DNA from: Lachnospiraceae bacterium UBA3692
GTDB lineage: Bacteria > Bacillota > Clostridia > Lachnospirales > Lachnospiraceae
NCBI GenBank assembly: GCA_002372815.1
Contig: DFIR01000073.1
Location: forward strand, 1-25,261
Direction: 5' to 3'
DNA length: 25,261 nt
Part shown: piece by piece, positions 1-7,447 of the stretch
Position numbering within the stretch: the stretch's first letter is position 1
How the letters are laid out: the number at the start of each line of letters is the position of its first letter
Translations under genes and position numbers: made by a program
The notes under the pieces: model-generated
Database searches by the model: none
What the model was told of the DNA's origin: nothing
What the model saw: only the letters and a program-made list of their open reading frames with translations

Positions 1-233
1 GCTGGCAGAGGGCCATCAGCGAGGCTGGATGCCATAGGTTCCGCTTCCACGACCTCCGTCATTACGCAATTTCGATCATGCATGCCATCTCAGTACCGGA
101 CCAGTACATTCTTCATAGATCAGGGCATTCAACAGACTGGTGTATGAAGCGCGTGTACCGGAACGTCATCGATATCGAAGAAGTCAAACAGACATCAAGG
201 ATCATGGAGCATTTCAACAATCTGGCGAAATGA
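1..233 (+). CDS. int: Tyrosine recombinase/integrase, C-terminal end (5' truncated by window)
   Basis: This is the C-terminal 76 residues of a phage tyrosine integrase, which catalyses site-specific recombination between attP and attB. The frame opens at base 3 and ends at TGA 231-233. It shows the catalytic box HDLRHYA (about 42-62), then HRSGHST, where the last catalytic His lies in SGH, and the nucleophile Tyr in MKRVYRN. Only the carboxy part of the catalytic domain is visible; the arm-binding and core-binding domains would lie to the left of the window. It is the only plus-strand gene here and points toward the attachment site 165 bp downstream, the usual place of an integrase beside its own attP. 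Confidence 0.92.
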   Translation, partial: WQRAISEAGCHRFRFHDLRHYAISIMHAISVPDQYILHRSGHSTDWCMKRVYRNVIDIEEVKQTSRIMEHFNNLAK

Positions 234-253
234 CGCCTTTTTCTTTGGAATTC

Positions 254-290
254 AAAATCACACGAATCACACGCGTGTGATTTTTGTACT
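254..290. promoter_or_regulatory. Probable integrase arm-type sites and palindrome (P arm)
   Basis: A perfect 18-bp palindrome (265-282, AATCACACG arms) is preceded by another copy of AATCACACG (256-264) and ends in CGTGTGATTTTTG. The same word occurs twice on the other side of the core, at 457-470 (CGTGTGACTTTTTG) and 470-481 (GTGTGATTTCTG). Sharing of a short word on both flanks of an attachment core is typical of integrase arm-type sites; the assignment is inference. Confidence 0.5.
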
Positions 291-335
291 GTTTTTATTC
301 CCCTGATACGGTTTTAGAAAACTTCATAGCAAAAT

Positions 336-391
336 AAAAAGCCAGTAATTAAGCGGTTTCTCAAGATGTTCCGCGTAATTACTGGCTTTTT
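336..391. terminator. Strong bidirectional rho-independent terminator
   Basis: A 16-bp stem with one mismatch (GCCAGTAATTAAGCGG 341-356 with CCGCGTAATTACTGGC 371-386) and a 14-nt loop is flanked by A5 on the left and T5 on the right, so it can end transcription in both directions. On the minus strand the U-tract continues as TTTTTATTTT. It closes the integrase transcript from the left and, from the right, any transcript crossing the attachment core (late operon in the phage, ssrA in a lysogen). Confidence 0.85.
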
Positions 392-397
392 CAAGCA

Positions 398-420
398 TGG
401 AGATGACGGGAGTCGAACCC
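398..420 (-). other. attP: Phage attachment core (attP) matching the 3' end of a tmRNA (ssrA) gene
   Basis: Read on the minus strand, these 23 bases are a T-loop (GGGTTCGACTCCC) followed by GTCATCTCCA, the 3' end of a tRNA-like domain. The acceptor strand CATCTCC would pair with GGGGATG, giving the G3-U pair and GGGG start characteristic of tmRNA. The 5' partner of the T-stem is wrong (TAGGG against CCCGT), and no tmRNA body lies upstream, so this is only the short identity block that such phages carry to restore the target gene after integration. Integrase lies on one side and phage lysin on the other, which is attP order. A tRNA target cannot be fully excluded. Confidence 0.75.
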
Positions 421-456
421 TACATAATCCACGCAATTTCAAGGCTTTTCCGCGCC

Positions 457-481
457 CGTGTGACTTTTTGTGTGATTTCTG
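457..481. promoter_or_regulatory. Probable integrase arm-type repeats (P' arm)
   Basis: Two tandem copies of GTGTGAYTTT, about 13 bp apart, lie 40-60 bp from the attachment core. They repeat the word found at 274-287 on the other side of the core. Just beyond, TTGTGT (468-473) and TATAAT (492-497) with an 18-bp spacer resemble a plus-strand promoter, but it would point into the antisense of the lysin, so I do not call it. Confidence 0.45.
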
Positions 482-520
482 CTGCTTCTTCTATAATAGT
501 ATGGTGTCGCTGGGTGCATG

Positions 521-1333
521 TCAAGCACTCAGCGTCCACACGTGCAGCGCACCCTCAACGTCCGTCACCATCAAAGCGCACTCCTTCGGATGGCCTGCCT
601 CGTCACAGAAGAACCAGTCCTTTCCGTCGATCTTCTGGTGTCCCTTGACGGCGTATCCGCGGTGGTCGAAGTAATACCAACAGTGGTTGATCTTCATCCA
701 CCGGTCCTTCGCATAGGTGTGCGCGGTGGTAGCGTACCACCAGCCGGTGTCATCCCGGTTCCAACCTTCCTGATACGTTGCCACCGTAGTCCAGTCCTCC
801 CGGACCATGGATCCGACGTCCAGGTTGACTGCGGCGTGATGATTCTCGTAGAGCAGGATATCTCCCGGAAGCAGATACCGGTCTGACGTCAGGTACTTCG
901 GATCCGTAAGAACGAGGAAGCCGAGGGCCTTGAAAGCCGCTCTCATGTTCCCACTCCAGTAATAGTCCGGGTCGATCTCCTTGAGAACATGGCTGCCCTT
1001 CCGCATGCCGGCAGCCTTAACGCAGGTTGCCACGCCGCAGGTGCAGTCACTCTCGCAGGGCGTCGTGATCTTTGCCGGATCATAGCCGGGGACGGATGCA
1101 AGCTCCCGCCAGAAGGTCGCCCTCTGGCCCTGATCGTATCCAATGCAGTTGTTCTCCGCTGCCGCCCTGGCGCAGTAGGCGATGTCCGCAGCAATGGTCT
1201 TATCAGGCCAGCGGAGGACGCAGGTCCAGGGACGGGAGTACCACGGTATGATCGCCCACTCCCTTCCGTCCTGATCTCCCGCTTTATCCCCTCTGTATGT
1301 TCCTCTTGAGTCTCTTCCAGAATTGCTTATCAT
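521..1333 (-). CDS. Endolysin: NlpC/P60-like cysteine peptidase/amidase with C-terminal cell-wall-binding repeats
   Basis: This 270-aa protein is the predicted peptidoglycan hydrolase that lyses the host. The first ~190 residues look like the papain-like NlpC/P60 or CHAP group: CESDCTCGVA places the candidate nucleophile at C97, and LLPGDILLYENHHA (154-167) supplies the PGD turn and the candidate catalytic His (165/166). Residues ~198-250 hold aromatic repeats of the choline/glucan-binding type (WWYATTAHTYAKDRW, WYYFDHRGYAVKGHQKIDG, WFFCDEAG). There is no signal peptide, so export would need a holin. The ATG at 1333 has a near-perfect AAGGAGGTGA site upstream. It is the last gene of the late operon, 50 bp after the receptor-binding protein. 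The cleaved bond cannot be told from sequence. Confidence 0.85.
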   Translation of the reverse strand: MISNSGRDSRGTYRGDKAGDQDGREWAIIPWYSRPWTCVLRWPDKTIAADIAYCARAAAENNCIGYDQGQRATFWRELASVPGYDPAKITTPCESDCTCGVATCVKAAGMRKGSHVLKEIDPDYYWSGNMRAAFKALGFLVLTDPKYLTSDRYLLPGDILLYENHHAAVNLDVGSMVREDWTTVATYQEGWNRDDTGWWYATTAHTYAKDRWMKINHCWYYFDHRGYAVKGHQKIDGKDWFFCDEAGHPKECALMVTDVEGALHVWTLSA

Positions 1334-1383
1334 TTAGTTCACCTCCTTACTGATTTAAAGTGTCCTTTTAGTAAGAAAACTGT

Positions 1384-4300
1384 TTAATTCGTCAAAAGAA
1401 TCTGAGCGCATTTTCGTGCTATCATTGCTTCACCAGTTGCATTTGGATGCACATGGTCATTATTCAGGTATCTGCCCTGTGTCAGTGTGTTTATCATGCA
1501 GTTATGATAGAGGTCATAGAACGGAATGTTATATTCCGCACAAACTTCCTGTTCAGCGGTAACAATGTCGGCAAGACTTCTCCCAAATTTGTCTGTCACT
1601 ATGTCACCTCTCCAAATCGGAGAGATGAAGTGCAGAATAATACCGGGATATGCTGTTAGAATAGATTCGATTCCCGCCCTCATTCCAGTCTTGAACGTGT
1701 CGATTGTGGGAACATAATCATTATTTAAATCATTAGTCCCGGCAAGCACTACAATATCTGTAACCGTATCAAAATCCAGTGCTTCAAGTGTAGCCAGATG
1801 CGCCCTTCTTTCTGCAAGCGTTTCGCCACCGATTGCTTCAATCGCAGTTGACAAATCAGTAAAGTCTCCATCTGCGATCATTTCTGCAATCGCCATAAAT
1901 CCAGTATCCTGATAATACTGTGCGCTGTATGTTAACGGTGCGCCTGAGAATGATACATCATAAATGGTCATCTGCATCAGTTTCGCTACCGTATTCGGCA
2001 GTTCCCCACCCTGTGAGATGCTGTCACCCATCCAGACCACTTTTCTTCCGTCATTGACGAATCTCGGAAAGTCAGACTTCGCAAACATATATGTCACTGT
2101 CTGCGTGGTCGCACTCCATGTTCTGTCAGCAATCGGATATATTCCATCTTCCGATATGATGGAAACCGATGATGTTTTCTGCTGACGATAATTAGAATTG
2201 CCCCAAGATGTATATAAACCGATATAAATGTCAATGTCTACCGCAGTTCCACTTGCCCAATACAGATACACCTGACCACACTGATCGGAGAATGTAATCT
2301 GTGCTTCATTGGACAGTGCAGATAATACCGCAATATTTCCGCTCGTAAGATTCTGCATAACTATAGTTGCAGAACCTTTTTCAAAAAAGGCTTTAATATA
2401 TCCGCTGACATTAGGAAGCAGATACTTCCGTCCTTCGTTCCTTATGTCTGAACCAGTTGTATAAACCTTACCTGTGTTTAACGATATATAAACATTAGCA
2501 GATGCCGTTCCAGATATAACAGCATGGTTTTTCTGAATCGTGCCTGTCAGTCCATATTCATTGATACTCGCATTATCTACAAACTGCAACAGGTCTGCAA
2601 TGTTATATGAACCTGTGTAAATAGTGTCTGCTATATTCTCTACTTTGATATATCCATCACCATCATAGTAAGGAATAGTAAGAGAAGCACCTTCTTTAAA
2701 TGCGGTGCTGTCGACCATTTTTGACAGATTCTGTATTTTCTCATTAACATCAGCAAAATCCGCATCGGTTTCAGATGACTCGTTAGATAAGTCATCCGCT
2801 ACCTTTGCTATGCTTTTTGCCACTCTAGTATCTGTCAGGAACAGGGCAGTAACATCCGAAAGCGGAAGTGTTGCCACGCCAGTTTTGTTAACATGATATG
2901 CAAGATATGTATTAGATTCAAAATTCAGTGTGGTGTTAGCTGTGTATATATTGGACGATGTTCTCGTATATGCCACACCAGAGTATGTATATGTCTGAAC
3001 TTCGACATTCATTCCGTTAGGAATAATATACAGATTCTTTCCGGCATCCCACAGAACAGGAGCATTCAACGGTGTTGCATTTGCGTTTGTTGCAACTAAA
3101 GCGCCACTGGAATTGATGTATCCTCTGTTCCATGTCAGCGGTGACGGCGCTATCGATTCTTTCCCATCATTACTCTGCTCAATTTTGTTCTTTAAATCAG
3201 TAACTTCGCCGCCCAGTTCATCCACGCGATCACCGATATTTGTAATATCGACTTCCATGGACAGTGCGAAATCAACTGATGTGGAACCTGTATTTGCGGT
3301 CATACGATAGAGGTTTTCACCCTGTCCCATGGGATCCGCACCCCACGCATTACCGCTTGCCGTAGAAGCATGTGCAGTGTCTTCAATTACCACAAAAGCA
3401 CCAACACTCGGATTCGTGCCGGGTACATACGGATCACGATCAGACCACCAGCGGAGTCCGCTGATGTCAGCACCATCGTAATTTCCATAGTGGATATATG
3501 GCAGTGTCCATCTTCCGGTCAGGCAGTCCTGTGTGCCGCCGTAAAACGGGGAACTCGGCGCCGGACCGGTGCCGCCACTCGGCGTGGTTTCTGTGCTGTG
3601 TGATGTACCGATGCCGTCGAAATTGATGAACGGCCTGATGTTAGTCGCTGACGGCGTACCGGATCCAGACTGTTGCGGTTCAAGTGTTGCCGTCATCTTT
3701 TTCGGGATCGTTCCATAGATTCCGCCCTTCACCGTCAGGATACCATTGCTGACGGAAAGGGACTGCGTATATGCCATATTGGCATTGATGTTGCCGATCT
3801 GCGTGCGGATGGCCTCGCCAAGCGTGTCGTAAGTCACACCGTCGGCTCCAATTCGCGCATTTACGATTTCAGTCGGATTCGGCGCCTCGCCAGACGGCGC
3901 AATCATCTCATCAATCTGCGTCTGCAGTTTTTCATCTTCCGCGTATCTGGTTGCTTCTTCAGCCTTGATTCTTCTTTCCAGGTAGGTATCCGCGTCATAT
4001 CTGGACTTTGCTTCTGCTGCAAGCTGGGCGCGAATGTTCGCAATCAGGGATGACACGGTATCGGTGTACTGCTGAAATAAAGACTTGTCTTCTTTGATTT
4101 CCTCGGAATTTTCATCCATTGCGGCCTTCACCACCACCATGATGACCGGAATGGACGCAATCCTGTCAAGACCATCACGTACCACGATCTGCGCCGGGTA
4201 GCGGTCCTTCTTGTTAGTCATGGTAGCTGTAGTTTCAAAAGCACAAACATTTCCATCGGTAGTCACATCCGTAACTACAGGTGTTCCGTCTGATCTGGTG

Positions 4301-4458
4301 CCTTCCAGTGTCACAGCATAGCTGTCCAGATCCGGCGCGGATCCAGAAGCATGGACCACAAAACCAATAGGTCTTCTGACATCATACTGTGACATGTACA
4401 CCACCGGTGGATAACCGGACGGTACCATGTTCAGGTTGATATACTGTGTAGCAATCAA
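1384..4458 (-). CDS. Receptor-binding / upper baseplate protein (BppU-like N-terminus, C-terminal SGNH hydrolase)
   Basis: This 1024-aa structural protein probably forms the tail tip. The N-terminus (INLNMVPSGYPPVVYMSQYD) matches the BppU-like domain that anchors baseplate proteins. A charged coiled-coil follows (~125-190), then a motif ARIGADGVTYDTLGEAI often seen in phage fibres, then low-complexity Ser/Thr/Gly segments. The last ~220 residues are an SGNH/GDSL esterase: GDSIS near residue 808, GTND near 906 and DHVHPN near 1001, carrying Ser, Gly/Asn and Asp-His. It may trim acetyl groups from cell-surface glycans. The start is TTG, overlapping the previous stop as TTGA, with a GGAAGGGGG site upstream. 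The C-terminal half is visibly AT-richer than the rest of the window, suggesting recent exchange. Confidence 0.82.
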   Translation of the reverse strand: MIATQYINLNMVPSGYPPVVYMSQYDVRRPIGFVVHASGSAPDLDSYAVTLEGTRSDGTPVVTDVTTDGNVCAFETTATMTNKKDRYPAQIVVRDGLDRIASIPVIMVVVKAAMDENSEEIKEDKSLFQQYTDTVSSLIANIRAQLAAEAKSRYDADTYLERRIKAEEATRYAEDEKLQTQIDEMIAPSGEAPNPTEIVNARIGADGVTYDTLGEAIRTQIGNINANMAYTQSLSVSNGILTVKGGIYGTIPKKMTATLEPQQSGSGTPSATNIRPFINFDGIGTSHSTETTPSGGTGPAPSSPFYGGTQDCLTGRWTLPYIHYGNYDGADISGLRWWSDRDPYVPGTNPSVGAFVVIEDTAHASTASGNAWGADPMGQGENLYRMTANTGSTSVDFALSMEVDITNIGDRVDELGGEVTDLKNKIEQSNDGKESIAPSPLTWNRGYINSSGALVATNANATPLNAPVLWDAGKNLYIIPNGMNVEVQTYTYSGVAYTRTSSNIYTANTTLNFESNTYLAYHVNKTGVATLPLSDVTALFLTDTRVAKSIAKVADDLSNESSETDADFADVNEKIQNLSKMVDSTAFKEGASLTIPYYDGDGYIKVENIADTIYTGSYNIADLLQFVDNASINEYGLTGTIQKNHAVISGTASANVYISLNTGKVYTTGSDIRNEGRKYLLPNVSGYIKAFFEKGSATIVMQNLTSGNIAVLSALSNEAQITFSDQCGQVYLYWASGTAVDIDIYIGLYTSWGNSNYRQQKTSSVSIISEDGIYPIADRTWSATTQTVTYMFAKSDFPRFVNDGRKVVWMGDSISQGGELPNTVAKLMQMTIYDVSFSGAPLTYSAQYYQDTGFMAIAEMIADGDFTDLSTAIEAIGGETLAERRAHLATLEALDFDTVTDIVVLAGTNDLNNDYVPTIDTFKTGMRAGIESILTAYPGIILHFISPIWRGDIVTDKFGRSLADIVTAEQEVCAEYNIPFYDLYHNCMINTLTQGRYLNNDHVHPNATGEAMIARKCAQILLTN

Positions 4459-4673
4459 GTTGTACTACCCCCTTCCAGTGCAGATACTCGTGCTTCAAGC
4501 GCGGTGTAATTACTTTGCAAGGTTGCAACCTGACTTTGCAAGGTTGCAACCTGTGTCTGTAATGCTGCGATTTTTCTCCGTGACCAGCTGTCACGCAGCC
4601 ACTTGCGGACCGTCTGACCTGTCACATTATCAACAAAATTCCAGATATCTATACTACCGTTTGGTGCAGCCAT
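4455..4673 (-). CDS. Small tail-associated coiled-coil protein
   Basis: A 72-aa protein of unknown function. Residues ~32-68 form a regular heptad coiled coil (IAALQTQVATLQSQ and so on). The N-terminal part (GSIDIWNFVDNVTGQ) is conserved-looking but not recognised. Its ATG overlaps the preceding stop by one base (TAATG), and its TGA overlaps the TTG start of the next gene, so it is translationally coupled between two baseplate genes and is probably a tail-tip component. There is no membrane segment, so it is not the missing holin. Confidence 0.75.
   Translation of the reverse strand: MAAPNGSIDIWNFVDNVTGQTVRKWLRDSWSRRKIAALQTQVATLQSQVATLQSNYTALEARVSALEGGSTT
4512..4553. repeat. Tandem 21-bp direct repeat inside the coiled-coil gene
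   Basis: Two identical 21-bp units (4512-4532 and 4533-4553) lie head to tail, each containing the palindrome GGTTGCAACC. In the minus-strand frame each encodes exactly one heptad (QVATLQS), so the coiled coil lengthens by whole heptads. The nucleotide identity points to recent slippage or duplication. Confidence 0.85.
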
Positions 4674-6502
4674 TATTCATCACCTTCTCCCGCATCTAAA
4701 TCATTGAATACTTCACCATTAGCGGTAAATCCCTGTTCAACACTGCTTGACCCTGTGGGTGTTTCATCCGGTTCACTGTCAGCATCGCCACTTCCAGAGG
4801 ATGCCGTGACCGTATTGTTCAAGTTATTCAGCGTTTCCCAGATGGGCAAGGCCACACCGTTTTTCATCACATATGCGTCAGACCCATTGACCAGAAACAC
4901 ATAGTCGTCGTCTCCGTGATATCCGGCCCACAGATAGAGCTGATCATCGTCCTCTGTCTCAGCGGACATCCCGGTGACTTCGTCTGTAGACTGCAGGATC
5001 GCCCGGCCATAAGTTGCGGAGTCGATGATCCAGTCGCCCAGCTGCACCTTCGTTCCGTCCGCGTAAAAGCCGACCGTACCGGCACCCCAGTTAAAGTTGA
5101 TCACGCCCTTCTGCAGGCTGATCCCACTGTGTGACCACTGGCCGATTATAGTCTCACCATCATCGGCGTATACGGTGTAGCCGTCCTTCGTCACGGCGCA
5201 GAGCACCTTCCCGGCCGGATCGAGGATCTGCAGCTCGCCGTAGGCGTTATTGACGCCTCCGAGGCTGAGCACGCCGTCCAAGGTCCACGCCTGGTAGTAC
5301 GGCCCCGCCACCCCTGAGGAGCTGAAGCCTATGCCCGCTCGGTTGATCCGGAGGACCTGGACCGCATCTTCCAGGCTCGGCTGGTCGAGGAAGTAGATCT
5401 CGTTGGCGTACCCGTCGGAGTTCCGTCCGATCACCACGTAGCCGCTTTTGCCCGTCTGCAGGACGCCGGTCGCTCTGTCGACTTCAGTCTGAACCTGTTC
5501 CGCGGTGGGCCTCGCCTCCAGCAGGTCCTTCGTGTTGTCCACGATATTCGTGATCTTCGGCGGCGACGTGTCGAAGATCACGTCGTTCTTCTCGGGATAA
5601 TACGGATAAACATGGCGCTCGACGACCTGGTAGTCGACCGCGAAGTTTTTGACGTCGTCGATTAGCGTCGCAGTCGTAAAAAGAGCGAAATCCAGGAAGC
5701 CGTAGCGCTCCGGATCCACGGCCCGCAGGTCCACGACCGCGCAGTCGTAGGACCGCTGCGGGACCGCCACAGCGGCCAGCTTTTCCCTGGCGTCGTGGAG
5801 CAGGTTCTCCGGTACGGTGTAGCGCTCATCCTTCCAGTACATCGGGAGGATCTTGTCTGTGTAGCGGTTGTCGTCCACGTACGGCTTCCCGCCATTGATG
5901 GATGCGAAGGTCATGCCGTCCTGACCGTAGGCGTAGATCCGCGTGCGGATGCTGTTCGACTTGCCCTTGTAGTTTATCTGCTTCAGGTTCAGGTCACGTG
6001 TCGCGAAGGCGCCGACCGAAGCCGGCGGGATCTTCGAGATGATCGTGCAGGTTTTCGCCGCGGTGTCCCAGCGGAAGTACACGAAGAAGATGTCCTCGCA
6101 CTCCTGACAGATCTCCAGGGCGGTCAGATTCCCGTGCACGGTCCTTCGGATCGTACTCCCGGACTGATCCACCACGGTCCAGCCAGAAGGCGCGATGGCG
6201 CTCACGGTCTGGTAGACCGTCTTGATCCCGTTCCCGTAGGCGAGGTGCATCTCGGCTTCCCAATCGTCCAGGTCGATCCGGGCGATCACTTTCGCAGTGT
6301 TCGCGCCTCCGTCGATCTGCTTGATCAGGTAGAGCTTCCCGTCTGCGTCCTGGATCTGGGCTTCTTCTACAAGCTCCGGATAAAGCGGATCCCAGATGCT
6401 GATCTGAAAGATCACCTCATCCATCCCGCTCGCCAGCTCCCGGATGTAGTAGTCATCGCAGCGAATGATCTTTGGCCCGCTGCCGGTCATAAGTCTCAGC
6501 AT
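4673..6502 (-). CDS. Phage tail endopeptidase-like baseplate protein (prophage tail / minor structural protein family)
   Basis: This 609-aa protein follows Dit and precedes the receptor-binding protein, the position of the Tal/Gp44-like baseplate hub. The N-terminus (CDDYYIRELASGMDEVIFQISIWD, read in parts) and LYLIKQID are typical of the phage minor structural protein N-terminal region. Residues ~1-330 are the hub-like part. The C-terminal half is rich in Gly and beta-strand-like repeats and ends in a disordered acidic tail (SGSGDADSEPDET). The ATG at 6502 is chosen because AGGAGG lies about 6 bases upstream; an in-frame upstream extension lacks such a site. No clear peptidase motif was seen, so the enzymatic part of the family name is unproven. 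Confidence 0.78.
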   Translation of the reverse strand: MLRLMTGSGPKIIRCDDYYIRELASGMDEVIFQISIWDPLYPELVEEAQIQDADGKLYLIKQIDGGANTAKVIARIDLDDWEAEMHLAYGNGIKTVYQTVSAIAPSGWTVVDQSGSTIRRTVHGNLTALEICQECEDIFFVYFRWDTAAKTCTIISKIPPASVGAFATRDLNLKQINYKGKSNSIRTRIYAYGQDGMTFASINGGKPYVDDNRYTDKILPMYWKDERYTVPENLLHDAREKLAAVAVPQRSYDCAVVDLRAVDPERYGFLDFALFTTATLIDDVKNFAVDYQVVERHVYPYYPEKNDVIFDTSPPKITNIVDNTKDLLEARPTAEQVQTEVDRATGVLQTGKSGYVVIGRNSDGYANEIYFLDQPSLEDAVQVLRINRAGIGFSSSGVAGPYYQAWTLDGVLSLGGVNNAYGELQILDPAGKVLCAVTKDGYTVYADDGETIIGQWSHSGISLQKGVINFNWGAGTVGFYADGTKVQLGDWIIDSATYGRAILQSTDEVTGMSAETEDDDQLYLWAGYHGDDDYVFLVNGSDAYVMKNGVALPIWETLNNLNNTVTASSGSGDADSEPDETPTGSSSVEQGFTANGEVFNDLDAGEGDE

Positions 6503-6733
6503 ACAGCCTCCTGGTGCAGTGGTGCTGGTGCAAATGCGGTGCAAAAAGTCTTTATACGCCTTACGCGCGTGTGCGTGCGGGCGCTCTCGCGCGCGTCATT
6601 TTTATTTATCATCACTTCTTAAAGAGATACATCTGCACCAATGCACCGGAAGCTGAAACGTATTGATTTTTCAATACATTTCGCCGGTGCAGATGATGGT
6701 GCAGATGATGGTGCAGATATTTATCTGCACCGT
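6503..6733. repeat. Intergenic array of GGTGCA/TGCACC words with hairpins
   Basis: This is the longest gene-free gap in the tail operon. It holds nine copies of GGTGCA or its complement: plus-strand GGTGCA at 6513, 6527, 6538, 6686, 6698 and 6710; TGCACC at 6634, 6642 and 6726. Three of them form a 12-bp tandem (GGTGCAGATGAT) at 6686-6715. A perfect palindrome with 10-bp arms GGTGCAGATA/TATCTGCACC and 2-bp centre lies at 6710-6731, directly after the Dit stop, and a second hairpin GTATTGA-TTTT-TCAATAC at 6660-6677. The rest is AT-rich or a GCGC/GTGC low-complexity run. Function is unknown. Confidence 0.8.
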
Positions 6734-7447
6734 TTAGATGTAGCATGGGTAATACTGGACCGTGACGATCTCCGGGCACTGGATCGTGTTCTCGCCCGGA
6801 GTGAGGAACGGCAGCCGCGTAAAAGCGGCCTTTACCTGTGCCCCGTTCACGGTAAGCTCTCCGGTCATCCCGTTCGCCACGACCGCGGCCCCCGCCGGAA
6901 TATTTGAAAAGGTCACCGGTCCGAGCTGCAGCGTCGCTCTGGCCTGCGCGGTCGTGCAGGAGAAGATCGCGTCCATCCGCGGCATGGTGCCCATTGCGTA
7001 GACGGTGTTCCCGGTGACCGTCTGCAACCCATCATGCCGAATCCCCTCCAGCTTGTACGAGCAGAGGCCGATCACCCTGTTCCCATCGACGCCGAGGATC
7101 TTGAGATCCCCAAGGCTTTTGAGGCTTGCCGTGTAGCAGAAGCCGTCCGGCATATACAGCTCGACCTTCCCGATCAAGAGCGCGTCTACCGCGCTCTTGT
7201 CCAGCGTGATCGCACGTTTTGTTGGCCCGGAGAAGAAGAGACTGAAGCTGATCGACCTCATCCCCACTGTGTAGGAGAGCTGCGTCCAGCTGGTCCGGTT
7301 CCTGCCCTGGAAGATGTCATTCTTCACGGGGCTCCCCCCGATCGTGAAGGACTCCACGAGCGCATGATGCTCCCGGACGTCCTTCCCGTTTATCCATATC
7401 GTGTACGGGTTCGGGAATCCGTTCCCGCAGAAGCTGCACTCGTTCAT
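6734..7447 (-). CDS. dit: Distal tail protein (Dit-like)
   Basis: A 237-aa protein between the tape measure and the baseplate hub, the invariant position of the distal tail protein that joins the tail tube to the tip. The N-terminus (NPYTIWINGKDVREHH) and the central region with alternating beta strands fit the siphovirus Dit fold. Cys6 and Cys9 near the N-terminus (ECSFCGNG) are unusual. ATG 7447 is chosen because GGGAGG lies 7 bases upstream and the start overlaps the tape-measure stop as ATGA; an upstream in-frame ATG at 7462 has no ribosome site. Assignment rests mainly on position. Confidence 0.7.
   Translation of the reverse strand: MNECSFCGNGFPNPYTIWINGKDVREHHALVESFTIGGSPVKNDIFQGRNRTSWTQLSYTVGMRSISFSLFFSGPTKRAITLDKSAVDALLIGKVELYMPDGFCYTASLKSLGDLKILGVDGNRVIGLCSYKLEGIRHDGLQTVTGNTVYAMGTMPRMDAIFSCTTAQARATLQLGPVTFSNIPAGAAVVANGMTGELTVNGAQVKAAFTRLPFLTPGENTIQCPEIVTVQYYPCYI

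Noticed and set aside
398..480. A complete tRNA or tmRNA gene on the minus strand
   Set aside because: Only the T-loop and 3' acceptor strand are present; the 5' T-stem strand does not pair and no anticodon arm or tmRNA body is found upstream.
468..497. Plus-strand promoter TTGTGT-18-TATAAT beside attP
   Set aside because: It would transcribe only the antisense of the lysin, and the -35 is poor; it overlaps probable arm sites.
6498..6612. A 38-codon frame (MINKNDARES...) in the repeat-rich gap
   Set aside because: It has only a weak ribosome site, Arg/Thr-rich low-complexity content from GCGC/GTGC runs, and no known similarity.
6503..6733. CRISPR array or diversity-generating retroelement
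   Set aside because: Repeat units are only 6-12 bp with no uniform spacers, and there are no Cas or reverse-transcriptase genes or template/variable repeat pairs in the window.
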